A DNA stretch of 35,257 nt from an uncultured Phycisphaerales bacterium (GCA_937927975.1 CALEZT010000150.1:1-35257), one strand, 5' to 3'. Counted from the first letter of the stretch, positions 25,378 to 34,728 are shown. Notes: a model not told the origin generated them from the sequence alone. Made by a program: numbers and translations.

Positions 25378-26289
25378 TCATCGCATGGACTGGCGGTACT
25401 GCCTGGGCGTGATGCCCATTCGCTTTCTGAATTGCCTGTGAAAATAGTAGACGTTTGCGTACCCCACGCGCATCGCGATCTCATAGCACCGCAACGACGT
25501 GAAACGAAGCAGTCTCTGGGCGGCCTCGAAGCGAAGGTCCTGCTGGTACGCCAGGGGAGAGATGCGGAACGACCGCTTGAAGGCACGGAACAAATGCCCC
25601 TTGGAGCAGTGGGACATCGAAGCGAGGTCCTCGGCGGTGATGTTCTCGGCGTAGTGTTCATTGATGTACTGGCGGGCCCTGAGGATCGGGTCGTCGGTAG
25701 TCAGACCGGCGTCCTGAGCGCCCTCGGTATAGCAGTGAGCGACGATCATGTCGAACACGTTGGCCAGGGCCCGCTGTGCGTAGAAGTCCGACATGGGCGA
25801 AGGGCTCTGGAGGTAGTCCAGGATCTGGATCATGATGATCAGGAGCTCCTGGGCGGCTTCCTTGGACAGGCAAAGCTCGTCAGAGATCTGCCCTGAAACC
25901 CCGGTATAGGTGGTCAGAATCTGTTCGAACGGCAGGGTGAGGACCTTTCCTTTATGCGTTATGAAGGAAAAGGTGAGCTCCGAATACACGCTGGAGTGGC
26001 GGAGGCTCACGAAATCGTGGGCCTGGCCGGGGGAAACGATGACCAAAGTCCCCGGCTCGGCGGGGTATTTCCGGCCGCATTTGAGGTAGCAGCCTGAAGA
26101 TCGGGTGTACAGCACGATATGGTAGAGGTCGTGCGTGTGCTCGCTGAAGGTCTCAATATCTCCGATGGCACGATCCTGATCCAGGGCCGCATGGACGAAA
26201 ACAGGGGAGTATGCCTGGGCTTCGTGCAGAAGGACCAGAGCCTGAGGGGTCCCTGCGCTTCGTCGTTGAGCCTGCAAGTATCGGAGCAT
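25378..26289 (-). CDS. AraC-family transcriptional regulator
   Basis: A 303-residue regulator. The N-terminal half is a cupin-like sensing domain (HTHDLYHIVLYTRSSG and EPGTLVIVSPGQAHDF), typical of sugar-responsive AraC proteins. The C-terminal 100 residues hold the two helix-turn-helix motifs: ITAEDLASMSHCSKGHLFRA and CYEIAMRVGYANVYYFHRQF, then KRMGITPRQYRQ. It diverges from the pseudopilin-LamG-CotH genes and is the best local candidate to control them, perhaps in response to a sugar. This is inferred from gene order. ATG at 26287-26289 has no strong ribosome site. Confidence 0.92.
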   Translation of the reverse strand: MLRYLQAQRRSAGTPQALVLLHEAQAYSPVFVHAALDQDRAIGDIETFSEHTHDLYHIVLYTRSSGCYLKCGRKYPAEPGTLVIVSPGQAHDFVSLRHSSVYSELTFSFITHKGKVLTLPFEQILTTYTGVSGQISDELCLSKEAAQELLIIMIQILDYLQSPSPMSDFYAQRALANVFDMIVAHCYTEGAQDAGLTTDDPILRARQYINEHYAENITAEDLASMSHCSKGHLFRAFKRSFRISPLAYQQDLRFEAAQRLLRFTSLRCYEIAMRVGYANVYYFHRQFRKRMGITPRQYRQSMR

Positions 26290-26356
26290 AGGTCACGAAA
26301 ATGCAATAAATTGTCAGTTTTCTGTATTTTTTCTGGTCCTTGGATGCACGATAATA

Positions 26357-26371
26357 CAATATGGCGTATTG
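26357..26371. promoter_or_regulatory. Inverted repeat in the AraC-pseudopilin divergent region
   Basis: CAATA (26357-26361) and TATTG (26367-26371) flank TGGCG. The 160-bp gap is AT-rich compared with its surroundings. On the minus strand, TTGCCC and TATCGT with 17 bp between them span this repeat and could be the promoter of the AraC gene. No equally clear promoter is visible for the plus strand. Confidence 0.3.
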
Positions 26372-26449
26372 GGCAATCCCATAATTCGCCCGAAACGTTG
26401 GTCTGCTTGAGTAGAGCGTTGCTTTGATGGATCTGTCAAGGGGCGGCCG

Positions 26450-27304
26450 ATGAAAACGACGAGAGGGTTCACGCTGATTGAGCTGCTGGTGGTGATCGCG
26501 ATCATCGCCATCCTGATGGCCATCGTCATGCCGGCCCTGAACCTGGCGAAGAAGAAGGCCTCTGTCACGGTGTGCCTGAGCAACACCAAGAACCTGTCCC
26601 TCGGCTGGTACATGTACATGGGGGACAACGACGGGCGGATCATGAGCTCCGAGGACACCGGCACCGAACCGGGCGGAAAGTTCGTCGGATGGATCGGCGT
26701 CCCTCGCACCGAGACCGGCGCCCTGTGCGGCATCACTCAGGCGAATCCCGCCGTGACCGATGAGGACGAGATCCGCGGGATTCAGGCGGGTCTGCTCTAT
26801 CCGTATGTCAAAGAGCCCGACGCCTATCACTGCCCCGGCGACAAGGTCCGCGTGAGCCTGTACGACAACACGAGGGTCTTTGTCTCGTACTCGGTCCCGC
26901 AGTGTCTCTATGGATTTCCGAACACCCCCAGCGGCGGCAACCAGATCCGCATCTTCAGCCAGATCCGGTCTCCCTCGACGAAATACGTTTTCGTGGAAGC
27001 GGCGGAGACGCGAAACTGGAACTCCAGCCACCACTTCGTCATGGCCGCGCCCGAGTACACGAATCTGAGCACGTGGGGCTGGTGGGGCCCGATCGCCATC
27101 AATCACGGCGATGGGAGCGTCCTGGGCTTCTGCGATGGTCACGCCGAAGTGCGCAAGTGGCGTGACCCCTACACCATCGAACGCGTGGACAAGCTGATCA
27201 AGACCGGGGCCACGAACTACGGACAAGACTATCCCCCGCCGGATCAGACGCTGGACATTGAATACATGGCCGCCGGCTGGGCGTATCGCCACAAAGGCAA
27301 GTGA
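26450..27304 (+). CDS. Type II secretion/pilin-like pseudopilin (prepilin N-terminal methylation motif)
   Basis: A 284-residue protein. The N terminus is a textbook type IV prepilin signal: RGFTLIELLVVIAIIAILMA, with cleavage expected after the Gly before FTLIE and a hydrophobic helix behind it. The C-terminal end has INHGDGSVLGFCDGHAEVRKW, the H-x(n)-DG motif common in Planctomycetota members of this group. These pseudopilins are inserted in the inner membrane and take part in secretion or surface fibres; dozens of paralogues can occur per genome, often near secreted enzymes. Its specific partner is unknown, but it directly precedes two large exported proteins. The ribosome site AAGGGGCGG is weak. 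Confidence 0.93.
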   Translation: MKTTRGFTLIELLVVIAIIAILMAIVMPALNLAKKKASVTVCLSNTKNLSLGWYMYMGDNDGRIMSSEDTGTEPGGKFVGWIGVPRTETGALCGITQANPAVTDEDEIRGIQAGLLYPYVKEPDAYHCPGDKVRVSLYDNTRVFVSYSVPQCLYGFPNTPSGGNQIRIFSQIRSPSTKYVFVEAAETRNWNSSHHFVMAAPEYTNLSTWGWWGPIAINHGDGSVLGFCDGHAEVRKWRDPYTIERVDKLIKTGATNYGQDYPPPDQTLDIEYMAAGWAYRHKGK

Positions 27305-27339
27305 ACCACCGCCCCAGTGGTGGGACTGGACCGTGACGA

Positions 27340-27370
27340 GGCTCAGCCAGACAAGTGGCTCGTCTGAGCC
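27340..27370 (+). terminator. Hairpin in the gap after the pseudopilin gene
   Basis: GGCTC (27340-27344) pairs with GAGCC (27366-27370), and inside it AGCCA (27345-27349) pairs with TGGCT (27356-27360). A smaller stem, ACCAC/GTGGT (27305-27321), precedes it. No T-tract follows. It may end or attenuate transcription between the pseudopilin and LamG genes. Confidence 0.35.
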
Positions 27371-27497
27371 GAATGAGCAGGGAAGCAGCGGCATGGCTGC
27401 CCAGGCCGGCACGTCACCTGGGAGATGTTGAGGAGTGAAGTCGATTCGTCTGCCACTCGCGGCGAAGATCGTTCAAAATGGTTAGAGGAGGACGACT

Positions 27498-30458
27498 ATG
27501 TGCCAGAGACTCAGATTTCTGTCGGTTGCAGTGTTTGTGCTCGGTGGATTCGGCCTACGGCCCGTCGGCGCTTACGACGCGAGCCTTTGCGGCTGGTGGC
27601 CGCTGAATGACGGTTCGGGTACCGTGGCGGTGGACGCCAGCGGCAAGGCGGTCAATGGGACACTCTTCGGCGACCCCGTTTGGAGCAGGGACGGCAAGAA
27701 TGGCGGCTGCCTGACGTTCGATGGCGTGAATGATTATGTCTTCATTGACGGGAAGTTCGCACTGCCCAATTACACCATCGCCGTCTGGTTCCGGGACGAT
27801 TCCCCCGGACAGCGGGACATCGTATCCTGCTACGCGACCGGCGTACGCCACGGGATTCTCCTGGAAGTGGGGTCTGATAATCGGCTTCGGTTCCTGCACC
27901 GCTTCCCCCTGGGGACCGGCGGCGGCAACAACATCTACACTCCTTTCACCCCCGATGGGACATGGCGACATGTCGCGGCGACGAAGTCGCCGACAGACAT
28001 CGCGCTGTATATCGACGGGAAAGAGGTCGGGAGATTGCCCGACGCCAGCGTGTTTGGCGCCGCCGACGCCTTCGGGATTGCCTTGGGCTGTCTGGACAAC
28101 GAACGTGGTAATGCCAGAATGTTTCTGGGAGCCATGGACGATCTGCAGATCTACTACCGGGCTCTCTCCGCGGCAGAAATCCCGGGCACCATGGTGGGTC
28201 TGGTGGACAAAGCCCTCGCCATGAACCCCAGCCCTGCCAACGTCGCCACGGATGTTCCGCAGGATGCGACGTTGAGCTGGACGGCCGGCCAGTATGCGGG
28301 CTCGCATGATGTGTATCTGGGGACCACCTTGGCCGATGTGAACAGCGCCACGCGGGCGACGACGAAGGGTGTTCTGGTCAGTGAGAACCAAGCCGACACG
28401 ATGTTCGATCCTCCGGAGGCATTTGCCTTCGGCCAGACCTACTACTGGCGAATTGACGAGGTCAACCAATCGGCCGACCGCACCATTTTCAAAGGTGGGG
28501 TATGGTCCTTCACGGTCGAGCCGTATGCCTATCCGATCCAGCCCGTCGTCGCCACCGCGTCCAGTTTCCAACCCGGGATGGGACCGGAGAACACGATCAA
28601 CGGCTCCGGCCTGACCGACGGCCAGCACGACACTCTATCGACCACCATGTGGCTCAGTTCCGGCGTGCTCCCGCAGTGGATCCAATACGAATTCGACGCG
28701 GTCTACAAGCTTTCCGATCTGACGGTCTGGAACTCCAACCAGGCGATCGAGAGCATCCTCGGTTTCGGAGCAAAGGCAGTCCAGATAGAGTTCTCCACCG
28801 ACGGCGCGACGTGGACCGCAGTGCCCGATGTGCCCGAATTCGCCTGGGCGGCGGGGGCGCCGGGATACACGGCCGACACCACGGTGAACCTCGGCGGGGC
28901 TCTGGCCAAGTACGTCAAACTGACCATCCTGAGCAACTGGGGCGGGCTTTCCCCGCAGGGCGGTCTGAGCGAAGTGCAGTTCTCCCAGGTGCCCGTACGG
29001 GCCAGAGAGCCGCAGCCGGCAGTCGATGCCGCGGGCGTGGATCCACGTTCCGTCCTGAGCTGGCGCGCAGGCCGCGAGGCCGGAAAACATCGGGTGTATC
29101 TGAGCGCCGACGTCAATGAGGTCCGCGACGGCAAAGCCCTGCTTGGCACCGTCCCGACCAGTAGCTTCGATGCCGCCGGTGTGCTCCAACTGGGCCGGAC
29201 CTACTACTGGCGCGTGGACGAGGTCAATGACGCGGGACCGATGGCCGCATGGGAAGGCGAGATCTGGAGCTTCTCGACCGCTGCGTCTCTCCCGGTGGAC
29301 GACATGGAGAGCTACAACGACGCCGAAGGCATGGACACCCGCATCTACGAGGTCTGGATCGACGGCTGGGGCACCACCACGAATGGCTCGCAAGTCGGAC
29401 ACGACGGGGCGCCTTTCGCAGAGCGAACCACCGTCCGTGGTGGCGTGCAATCCATGCCCTTCCGATACGGCAACAACGGAGCCGCCTATTCCGAGGCCAC
29501 CCGCACGTTCGACGAGCCGCAGGACTGGACACAGTACGGCGTCAAGGGCCTGGTTCTCTGGTTCGTTGGCGATTCGGCCAACACCGCCGGGCAACTCTAC
29601 GTGAAGATCAACGGCAAGAAGGTCATCTACGACGGCGATGGCGAGAACCTGACTCGCAAACCCTGGCAGATGTGGTATGTCGATCTGAGTTCCCTCAGCG
29701 GCGTCAATCTTAAGAAGGTCACTGAACTGACCATTGGCGTGGACGGCGGCTCGGGTACTCTCTTCATCGACGACATTGGGTTGTCTCCTTTGGCTCGCCA
29801 GGTGGTGACTCCTGTCCAGCCGGCCACGACGGGTCTGGTGCTTCAGTACAAGTTCGAGGGCGATGTCAAGAGCAGTCAGGGGACACTGCATGGCACGACA
29901 GCCGGGGCCCCCGCGTATGTCGCCGGCAAGGTTGGCCAGGCGATCCGGCTCAATGGCGTCGGCGACTATGTCACCGTCGAAGGTTCATTCAACCTGCCGG
30001 AGTACTCGGCTGCTCTGTGGTTCCAGGTCGAAGGCGGTTCCGGCCAGAGGGCCATTCTGGCGGCCTATCAGCCCACCGGGGCGTTGTACGGCCTCTTGCT
30101 CGAGGTGGGCACCGACGGCCGCCTCCGCTACCTGCACCGGGCTCCGGTGGCCGCACAGGGCGGAACGGATCTCTACGGTTCCTTGAATTACGGCGACGGC
30201 GCCTGGTACCATGTGGGCGTCGTCAAGTCGGTCCAGTCCATGACGATCTACGTCAATGGCATGCCGGCCGCAACCGCGGCGAACGCGACCCCGTTCGACC
30301 AGGCCTTGCAGAAGCTGGCCCTGGGCGTGCTGCGGTCGGAAGAGCCCAGTCGCTACTTCCCTGGCGCGATGGACGAGTTCCATCTATACAGCAGGGTCTT
30401 GTCGGACGCCGAGATGGCGTCGTTGGCCGGAAGGATCAAGCCGTTCGATAAGCCGTAA
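27498..30458 (+). CDS. Secreted LamG, discoidin-like and FN3-like multidomain protein
   Basis: A 986-residue protein with a signal peptide (residues 1-25, ending VGA). Domains in order: a LamG/concanavalin-like domain (about 30-220), an FN3-like domain ending TYYWRIDEVN (240-338), a discoidin/F5/8C-like domain (340-505, VATASSFQPGMGPENTINGS), a second FN3-like domain with TYYWRVDEVN (508-596), a carbohydrate-binding-like beta domain (598-765, DDMESYNDAEGM), and a second LamG (775-975). The two LamG copies share LLLEVG(S/T)D(N/G)RLR(F/Y)LHR. Such proteins bind polysaccharides or surface glycans; no catalytic domain is seen. GAGGAGG (27485-27491) fixes the start, and a strong terminator follows. 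Confidence 0.88.
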   Translation: MCQRLRFLSVAVFVLGGFGLRPVGAYDASLCGWWPLNDGSGTVAVDASGKAVNGTLFGDPVWSRDGKNGGCLTFDGVNDYVFIDGKFALPNYTIAVWFRDDSPGQRDIVSCYATGVRHGILLEVGSDNRLRFLHRFPLGTGGGNNIYTPFTPDGTWRHVAATKSPTDIALYIDGKEVGRLPDASVFGAADAFGIALGCLDNERGNARMFLGAMDDLQIYYRALSAAEIPGTMVGLVDKALAMNPSPANVATDVPQDATLSWTAGQYAGSHDVYLGTTLADVNSATRATTKGVLVSENQADTMFDPPEAFAFGQTYYWRIDEVNQSADRTIFKGGVWSFTVEPYAYPIQPVVATASSFQPGMGPENTINGSGLTDGQHDTLSTTMWLSSGVLPQWIQYEFDAVYKLSDLTVWNSNQAIESILGFGAKAVQIEFSTDGATWTAVPDVPEFAWAAGAPGYTADTTVNLGGALAKYVKLTILSNWGGLSPQGGLSEVQFSQVPVRAREPQPAVDAAGVDPRSVLSWRAGREAGKHRVYLSADVNEVRDGKALLGTVPTSSFDAAGVLQLGRTYYWRVDEVNDAGPMAAWEGEIWSFSTAASLPVDDMESYNDAEGMDTRIYEVWIDGWGTTTNGSQVGHDGAPFAERTTVRGGVQSMPFRYGNNGAAYSEATRTFDEPQDWTQYGVKGLVLWFVGDSANTAGQLYVKINGKKVIYDGDGENLTRKPWQMWYVDLSSLSGVNLKKVTELTIGVDGGSGTLFIDDIGLSPLARQVVTPVQPATTGLVLQYKFEGDVKSSQGTLHGTTAGAPAYVAGKVGQAIRLNGVGDYVTVEGSFNLPEYSAALWFQVEGGSGQRAILAAYQPTGALYGLLLEVGTDGRLRYLHRAPVAAQGGTDLYGSLNYGDGAWYHVGVVKSVQSMTIYVNGMPAATAANATPFDQALQKLALGVLRSEEPSRYFPGAMDEFHLYSRVLSDAEMASLAGRIKPFDKP

Positions 30459-30487
30459 GAGGTGGAGTGTCTCTTCTTGTGTCATCA

Positions 30488-30529
30488 CGGGGCTCGTGTC
30501 CACACGACATGAGCCCCGCAGTCTTGTTT
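30488..30529 (+). terminator. Intrinsic terminator of the LamG protein gene
   Basis: A 13-bp stem (30488-30500 with 30506-30518, one G-T pair) closes a CACAC loop and is followed by the moderately T-rich tail TCTTGTTT (30522-30529). It lies 29 bp after the stop and 18 bp before the CotH-type start, so the CotH gene may depend on read-through or a promoter inside this area. Confidence 0.7.
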
Positions 30530-30546
30530 GATGGAAAGGTTGCGGA

Positions 30547-33500
30547 GTGCACCGACGAGAGATCGCGATCTTATTGGGGACGATCCTCCTGTGCCGGACG
30601 ACGTCTGTCTTCGCAGCCTCTCTGAAGATCGATTTCACGCCCGCGGGCGGTTCGGTAGAGGTGGGTTGGCAGGGCTATTTCGCGGTTCATGAATCCGCTG
30701 TCACGTTCACAGCCCAGAGCTACTCCGCCTTCGGGACGACGGTCACTGTGACCCCCGTCTGGACGAACAACCCAGCCCAGGAGGCCAAGCAGATGATCCG
30801 CCGGTCGTCGGGCTCGGATCTGGTCGCCGACTGGATCGGGACCGACGGCCGGGTGGCGAATGCCGACCCGCTGGTTCTGCTGATCAGCGGCCTGCCGGCG
30901 GGCGTTTACTTCTGGACATCCTACCATCATGATCCCCAGGACCAGACCGGCTTGTTCGATGTGACGATCGCCGATGGGCAAGGCATCGCGACCACGAGTG
31001 GCATCGACATTTCCAACGGCAGTCTATCCCTTGACGCGGTGACGACGTTCAGAGCCACGATCGTGTCGGATGGCGTGCTTCCAATCGCCCTATCCTTCCG
31101 GGTCCAACCGTTTGTGGACGTGTCCCAGGCCTTCTTCGTCATGAACGCCTTCACCCTGGAGAATCTGCAGACGCCGGAAGAGCCTCCGATTGGGGAAGGG
31201 CTCGATATCTCTTCCGTGGTGATCAACGAGTTCGTCGCCTCCAACAGCCGCGGTCTGCTGGACGGCGACGGGAACGCCTCCGATTGGATCGAACTGTACA
31301 ACGGTTCGTCCCACGCGGTGTCCCTGGCCGGCTGGCGTCTGACCGATGATCCGGCCGACCTCGCGAAATGGTCCTTCCCCACAGGAACCCAGTTGGTCGC
31401 GAATGGGTATCTCGTCGTGTTTGCATCGGGACGACCCGTCGAGGACAGCGTGGACAAGACGGGACGTCTCCACGCCAGCTTCAGTCTCAATAAGGATGGG
31501 GAGTACCTGGCGCTGATCGATCCGAGCGGCGCGGTCGTGCATGAGTACGCTCCCGGGTTTCCGCCGCAGGAAACGGACATCTCCTACGGCCTGTGGCGCG
31601 GGGCCCCAGGCTACTTCTCGCCGCCGACTCCGGGAAAGGCCAACGAGCGAGGTTTCGCGGGCCTCCTCGCCAGGACGGTTCACAGCCAGGAGCGGGGATT
31701 CTACGACGCGCCGTTCGACCTGTGGATCCTCTGCGACACGCCGAACGCGGTGATTCGCTACACGCTGGACGGATCGGAGCCGACGGAGCAAAATGGCCTG
31801 GTCTGCAATCCCGCGGTTCCCCTTCGCGTCACGACGACAACGCATGTGCGATCGGCCGCGTTCAAGACCGGGTGGAAGCCCGCGGGCGTCACGACCCACT
31901 CCTACATCTTCGTGGACGCCGTCGCCGTCCAGGGCCCGAACCCGCCCGGCTGGCCCGACAACTGGGGGTACAACAGCGAAGTGGGCGGCATCGTCCCGGC
32001 CGACTACGAAATGGACCCCCGCGTCGTCCAGAACACGCTGCCCGGCTACTCGATCCGCGACGCGCTCCTGGATATCCCTTCCATCTCGATCTCGATGAAT
32101 CCGCTTGATTTCGTCGGTACCGCCTCCGGCATCTACGCCAATCCGCAGAGCCGCTGGGAACGCAAGTGCTCGGTCGAGTACATTCTGCCGGACGGGACGC
32201 CGGGCTTCCAGCACGACTGCAAGATCGAGGTCCACGGCAACTCGAGCCGGCGCCCCTGGCGGATGCAGAAGCACTCGCTTCGCCTGACCTTCACCGGCCA
32301 ATACGGCCCGACGAAGCTGCGGTATCCGCTCTTTCCGGCCTCCACCGTCGACAAGTTCAATCAGCTCGTCCTGAGGGCCAGCTTCACCGATTCCTGGGCC
32401 CTGGTCTCGTGGGACCCCTCGCGCTACCGGCCCAACGACTCCCAGTACCTTCGCGACGTCTGGATGAAGGAGAGCCTCCGGGACATGGGCCACCCCTCCA
32501 GCTACGGCAGCTTCGCGCATCTGTACGTCAATGGCCTCTATTTCGGCCTGCACAACCTCAGCGAGCGAATCGCGCCGGACTTCTTCGCCGACCGCCTGGG
32601 TGGCGAGCCCGAGGATTGGGAGATCAACGAAGATCTCTCCAGCCCTGGGCCGCGATGGAACGCCATGATGGCCGTCAATCCCGCCACGCCGGCAGGGTAC
32701 GCCAGGATGCAGGAGTATCTGGACGTCGAGAACTTCGCCGACTACATGCTGCTGCATTTCTACGCGGACGCCGAGGACTGGCCTCACCACAATGGCTACG
32801 CGGCGGTCAACGCTCGCAGCGGCGACGGCCGGTTCCGCTTCTTCGTCTGGGACCAGGAGATCGTTCTGGATTATCACGGCCGGGCGGCCTCCCGCATCGA
32901 CAACGCCAACGGGGCCGGCAGTGTCTTTCAGAAGCTGCGGACCAGCGAGGAGTTCCGCCTGCTCTTCGCCGATCGGGTGTACAAGCACTGCTTCAACGAC
33001 GGCGCCCTGAGCGTCGCGGCTTCTCAGAATCGGTATCGCGACCTGGCATCCTGGATCGACAAGGCCATCGTCGCCGAGTCCGCCCGCTGGGGCGACGTGC
33101 AGAGGAAAACGCCCTATGGTAACAGCATCGAGCAGCCGAATCCCCTGACGAACACCAACCACAACGCGTATCCGCCCGCCCCGAACGGGCCGGACTATTA
33201 CTTCACACGCGAGGACTCCTGGGTGATCGAGCGGGACAACATCATCGACAACTACATCCCCGCGATTCACAACACCGCCAACTCCTACGCCCTGATCAAC
33301 GTGCTGCGGGCCAGGAAGCTCTACCCGACGATCGATCCGCCGATTCTCCACGTCAATGGAACCCCTCAGCATGGCGGGCAAGCCTCGCGCGGCGACGTGC
33401 TGACCCTGGTCAATCCGAACGCCAGGGGAACGATCTACTACACGGCCGACGGCAGCGATCCTCGCACCCCAGGCATCGCAGTTCAACCGGCGGCCGAGAA

Positions 33501-34176
33501 CATCCTCGTCCCCGAGGAAGCCGCCAAACGGGTGCTGATCCCTCGAAGCGACATCGGCCACACCTGGCGAAGCGGCGAGCCTTTCGACGATTCCGGCTGG
33601 ATCAGCGGCTCCGGCGGCGTCGGATTCGAGCGAAGCACCGGATACGAGTCGCTGTTCAAGATCGATGTATCTGGTCCGATGTACGGCGTGAACGCCAGTT
33701 GCTACCTGCGGGTCCCGTTCTCCGCCACGGCCCAGAGCCTTCTCGATCTGGGGGGCCTGGTTCTGAAGGTACGGTACGACGACGCGTTCGTCGCCTACCT
33801 CAACGGCGTCGAAGTGGCCAGAGACCTCTTCACCGGAACTCCCCAGTGGAATTCGTCAGCCACAGGCAGCCATTCCGACACGGAGGCCGTATCGTTCGTC
33901 GATTTCGACATCTCCTCGCACATCGGCTTGCTCCGTCCCGGCGCCAACCTCCTGGCCCTGCACGCGATGAACGCAGGCGCGACGAGTTCCGACTTCCTGA
34001 TCTCTGTCAGGCTGGTCGCTGCGACCGCCGGCTCCGGCAGCGACCCGGGCGCAGCCCCTCAAGCCCTGCGATACAGCGCCCCGATCCCTCTGACCGGCAA
34101 CACGCGCGTCAAGGCGCGAGTCCTGGACAACGGCCAGTGGAGCGCGGCGAGCGATGCGACGTACGACGTGAAATGA
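30547..34176 (+). CDS. Secreted lamin-tail and CotH-kinase-like protein
   Basis: A 1209-residue protein starting with a signal peptide (HRREIAILLGTILL, ending VFA-AS). Residues 1-210 are unassigned beta structure. About 220-350 is a lamin-tail domain (VVINEFVASNSRGLLDGDG, DWIELYNGS). About 378-455 resembles a chitobiase/FN3-type module (RYTLDGSEPTEQNG). About 508-800 is CotH-like: KIEVHGNSSRRPWRMQKHS, YVNGLYFGLHNLSERI, and FRFFVWDQEIVLD, where the Asp would be the metal-binding residue of this atypical kinase fold. Another TADGSDPRTPG module (near 965) and a beta-sandwich end it. CotH proteins phosphorylate other proteins in Bacillus; the target here is unknown. GTG 30547 follows GGAAAGG. Confidence 0.88.
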   Translation: MHRREIAILLGTILLCRTTSVFAASLKIDFTPAGGSVEVGWQGYFAVHESAVTFTAQSYSAFGTTVTVTPVWTNNPAQEAKQMIRRSSGSDLVADWIGTDGRVANADPLVLLISGLPAGVYFWTSYHHDPQDQTGLFDVTIADGQGIATTSGIDISNGSLSLDAVTTFRATIVSDGVLPIALSFRVQPFVDVSQAFFVMNAFTLENLQTPEEPPIGEGLDISSVVINEFVASNSRGLLDGDGNASDWIELYNGSSHAVSLAGWRLTDDPADLAKWSFPTGTQLVANGYLVVFASGRPVEDSVDKTGRLHASFSLNKDGEYLALIDPSGAVVHEYAPGFPPQETDISYGLWRGAPGYFSPPTPGKANERGFAGLLARTVHSQERGFYDAPFDLWILCDTPNAVIRYTLDGSEPTEQNGLVCNPAVPLRVTTTTHVRSAAFKTGWKPAGVTTHSYIFVDAVAVQGPNPPGWPDNWGYNSEVGGIVPADYEMDPRVVQNTLPGYSIRDALLDIPSISISMNPLDFVGTASGIYANPQSRWERKCSVEYILPDGTPGFQHDCKIEVHGNSSRRPWRMQKHSLRLTFTGQYGPTKLRYPLFPASTVDKFNQLVLRASFTDSWALVSWDPSRYRPNDSQYLRDVWMKESLRDMGHPSSYGSFAHLYVNGLYFGLHNLSERIAPDFFADRLGGEPEDWEINEDLSSPGPRWNAMMAVNPATPAGYARMQEYLDVENFADYMLLHFYADAEDWPHHNGYAAVNARSGDGRFRFFVWDQEIVLDYHGRAASRIDNANGAGSVFQKLRTSEEFRLLFADRVYKHCFNDGALSVAASQNRYRDLASWIDKAIVAESARWGDVQRKTPYGNSIEQPNPLTNTNHNAYPPAPNGPDYYFTREDSWVIERDNIIDNYIPAIHNTANSYALINVLRARKLYPTIDPPILHVNGTPQHGGQASRGDVLTLVNPNARGTIYYTADGSDPRTPGIAVQPAAENILVPEEAAKRVLIPRSDIGHTWRSGEPFDDSGWISGSGGVGFERSTGYESLFKIDVSGPMYGVNASCYLRVPFSATAQSLLDLGGLVLKVRYDDAFVAYLNGVEVARDLFTGTPQWNSSATGSHSDTEAVSFVDFDISSHIGLLRPGANLLALHAMNAGATSSDFLISVRLVAATAGSGSDPGAAPQALRYSAPIPLTGNTRVKARVLDNGQWSAASDATYDVK

Positions 34177-34202
34177 CAGGCACGCAGGCCGCCACAAGAG
34201 TC

Positions 34203-34231
34203 TTCAAATCGCCTCCGATCCGCGGTACCAT
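34203..34231 (+). promoter_or_regulatory. Possible promoter of the small membrane protein gene
   Basis: TTCAAA (34203-34208) and TACCAT (34226-34231) are 17 bp apart, each with four of six consensus bases. The expected start near 34238 would include the AAGGAG site and the short leader frame described next. Confidence 0.3.
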
Positions 34232-34303
34232 GGAGCCTCGTGGTCAAAGAACGCCGTGTGCGGCTTTCGTGTGACGTGGGGATGCGTCGAAAGGAGAATG
34301 GCT

Positions 34304-34333
34304 ATGAGCGGACTTGTGAGGGCGTGGCATTGA
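34304..34333 (+). CDS. Possible 9-residue leader peptide
   Basis: AAGGAG (34291-34296), the best ribosome site in the area, is spaced 7 nt from ATG 34304, which opens MSGLVRAWH and stops at TGA 34331-34333. That stop overlaps the ATG of the membrane protein (34333) as TGATG, the usual sign of translational coupling. It is too short to support by sequence alone. Confidence 0.3.
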   Translation: MSGLVRAWH

Positions 34334-34704
34334 TGGATTCGAACAACACCGTCCGACGGCCCGAGCCGTTCATTCGCAAACGCATTCTGATCGTGATGGC
34401 GCTGGCGGGCTGCATCGCGCTGGCGTGTTTCGTCGTGGTTGCGGTTCTGCCCGCGCCGAAAGGCCCTCTGTTCAAGGACCCGCTTCGCAGCTTCATCACC
34501 GGTCTGGGCGTTCTGGCCGTAGCGTATCCGATCGCGGTCGTGGGCCGGGCGATCCAGAGGAGGTCGGCGGGTTCGCCTTATTTCGAAGGCGCGTTCATCG
34601 CAGGCGCGATCAACCTGGCGGCTTTGGTCTGCGCCGGCGCAGGCCTGGCCTGCGTCGGTTTCGGCCTCTACGACCTGATCTTGTGGTTCGTCAACCGGCC
34701 TTGA
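34333..34704 (+). CDS. Small membrane protein, function unknown
   Basis: A 123-residue protein with a short charged N terminus (DSNNTVRRPEPFIRKR) and three probable membrane helices: ILIVMALAGCIALACFVVV, FITGLGVLAVAYPIAVVG and FIAGAINLAALVCAGAGLAC, with a final hydrophobic segment. No known family is recognised. ATG 34333 is chosen because the conserved-looking charged start follows and the upstream frame is rich in unlikely residues; a weak GAGGG site (34318-34322) and the coupled leader lie before it. It ends 24 bp before the next gene and may share its transcript. Confidence 0.65.
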   Translation: MDSNNTVRRPEPFIRKRILIVMALAGCIALACFVVVAVLPAPKGPLFKDPLRSFITGLGVLAVAYPIAVVGRAIQRRSAGSPYFEGAFIAGAINLAALVCAGAGLACVGFGLYDLILWFVNRP

Positions 34705-34728
34705 TCACGTGGCTGGGAAGGAGCAAGC

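Noticed and set aside
27305..27497. Possible riboswitch in front of the LamG gene
   Set aside because: Several small stems exist, but I could not match the conserved core of cyclic-di-GMP, SAM or other known riboswitches.
31090..33561. 823-codon minus-strand frame over the CotH-type gene
   Set aside because: Antisense shadow caused by GC-rich third positions; no domain pattern.
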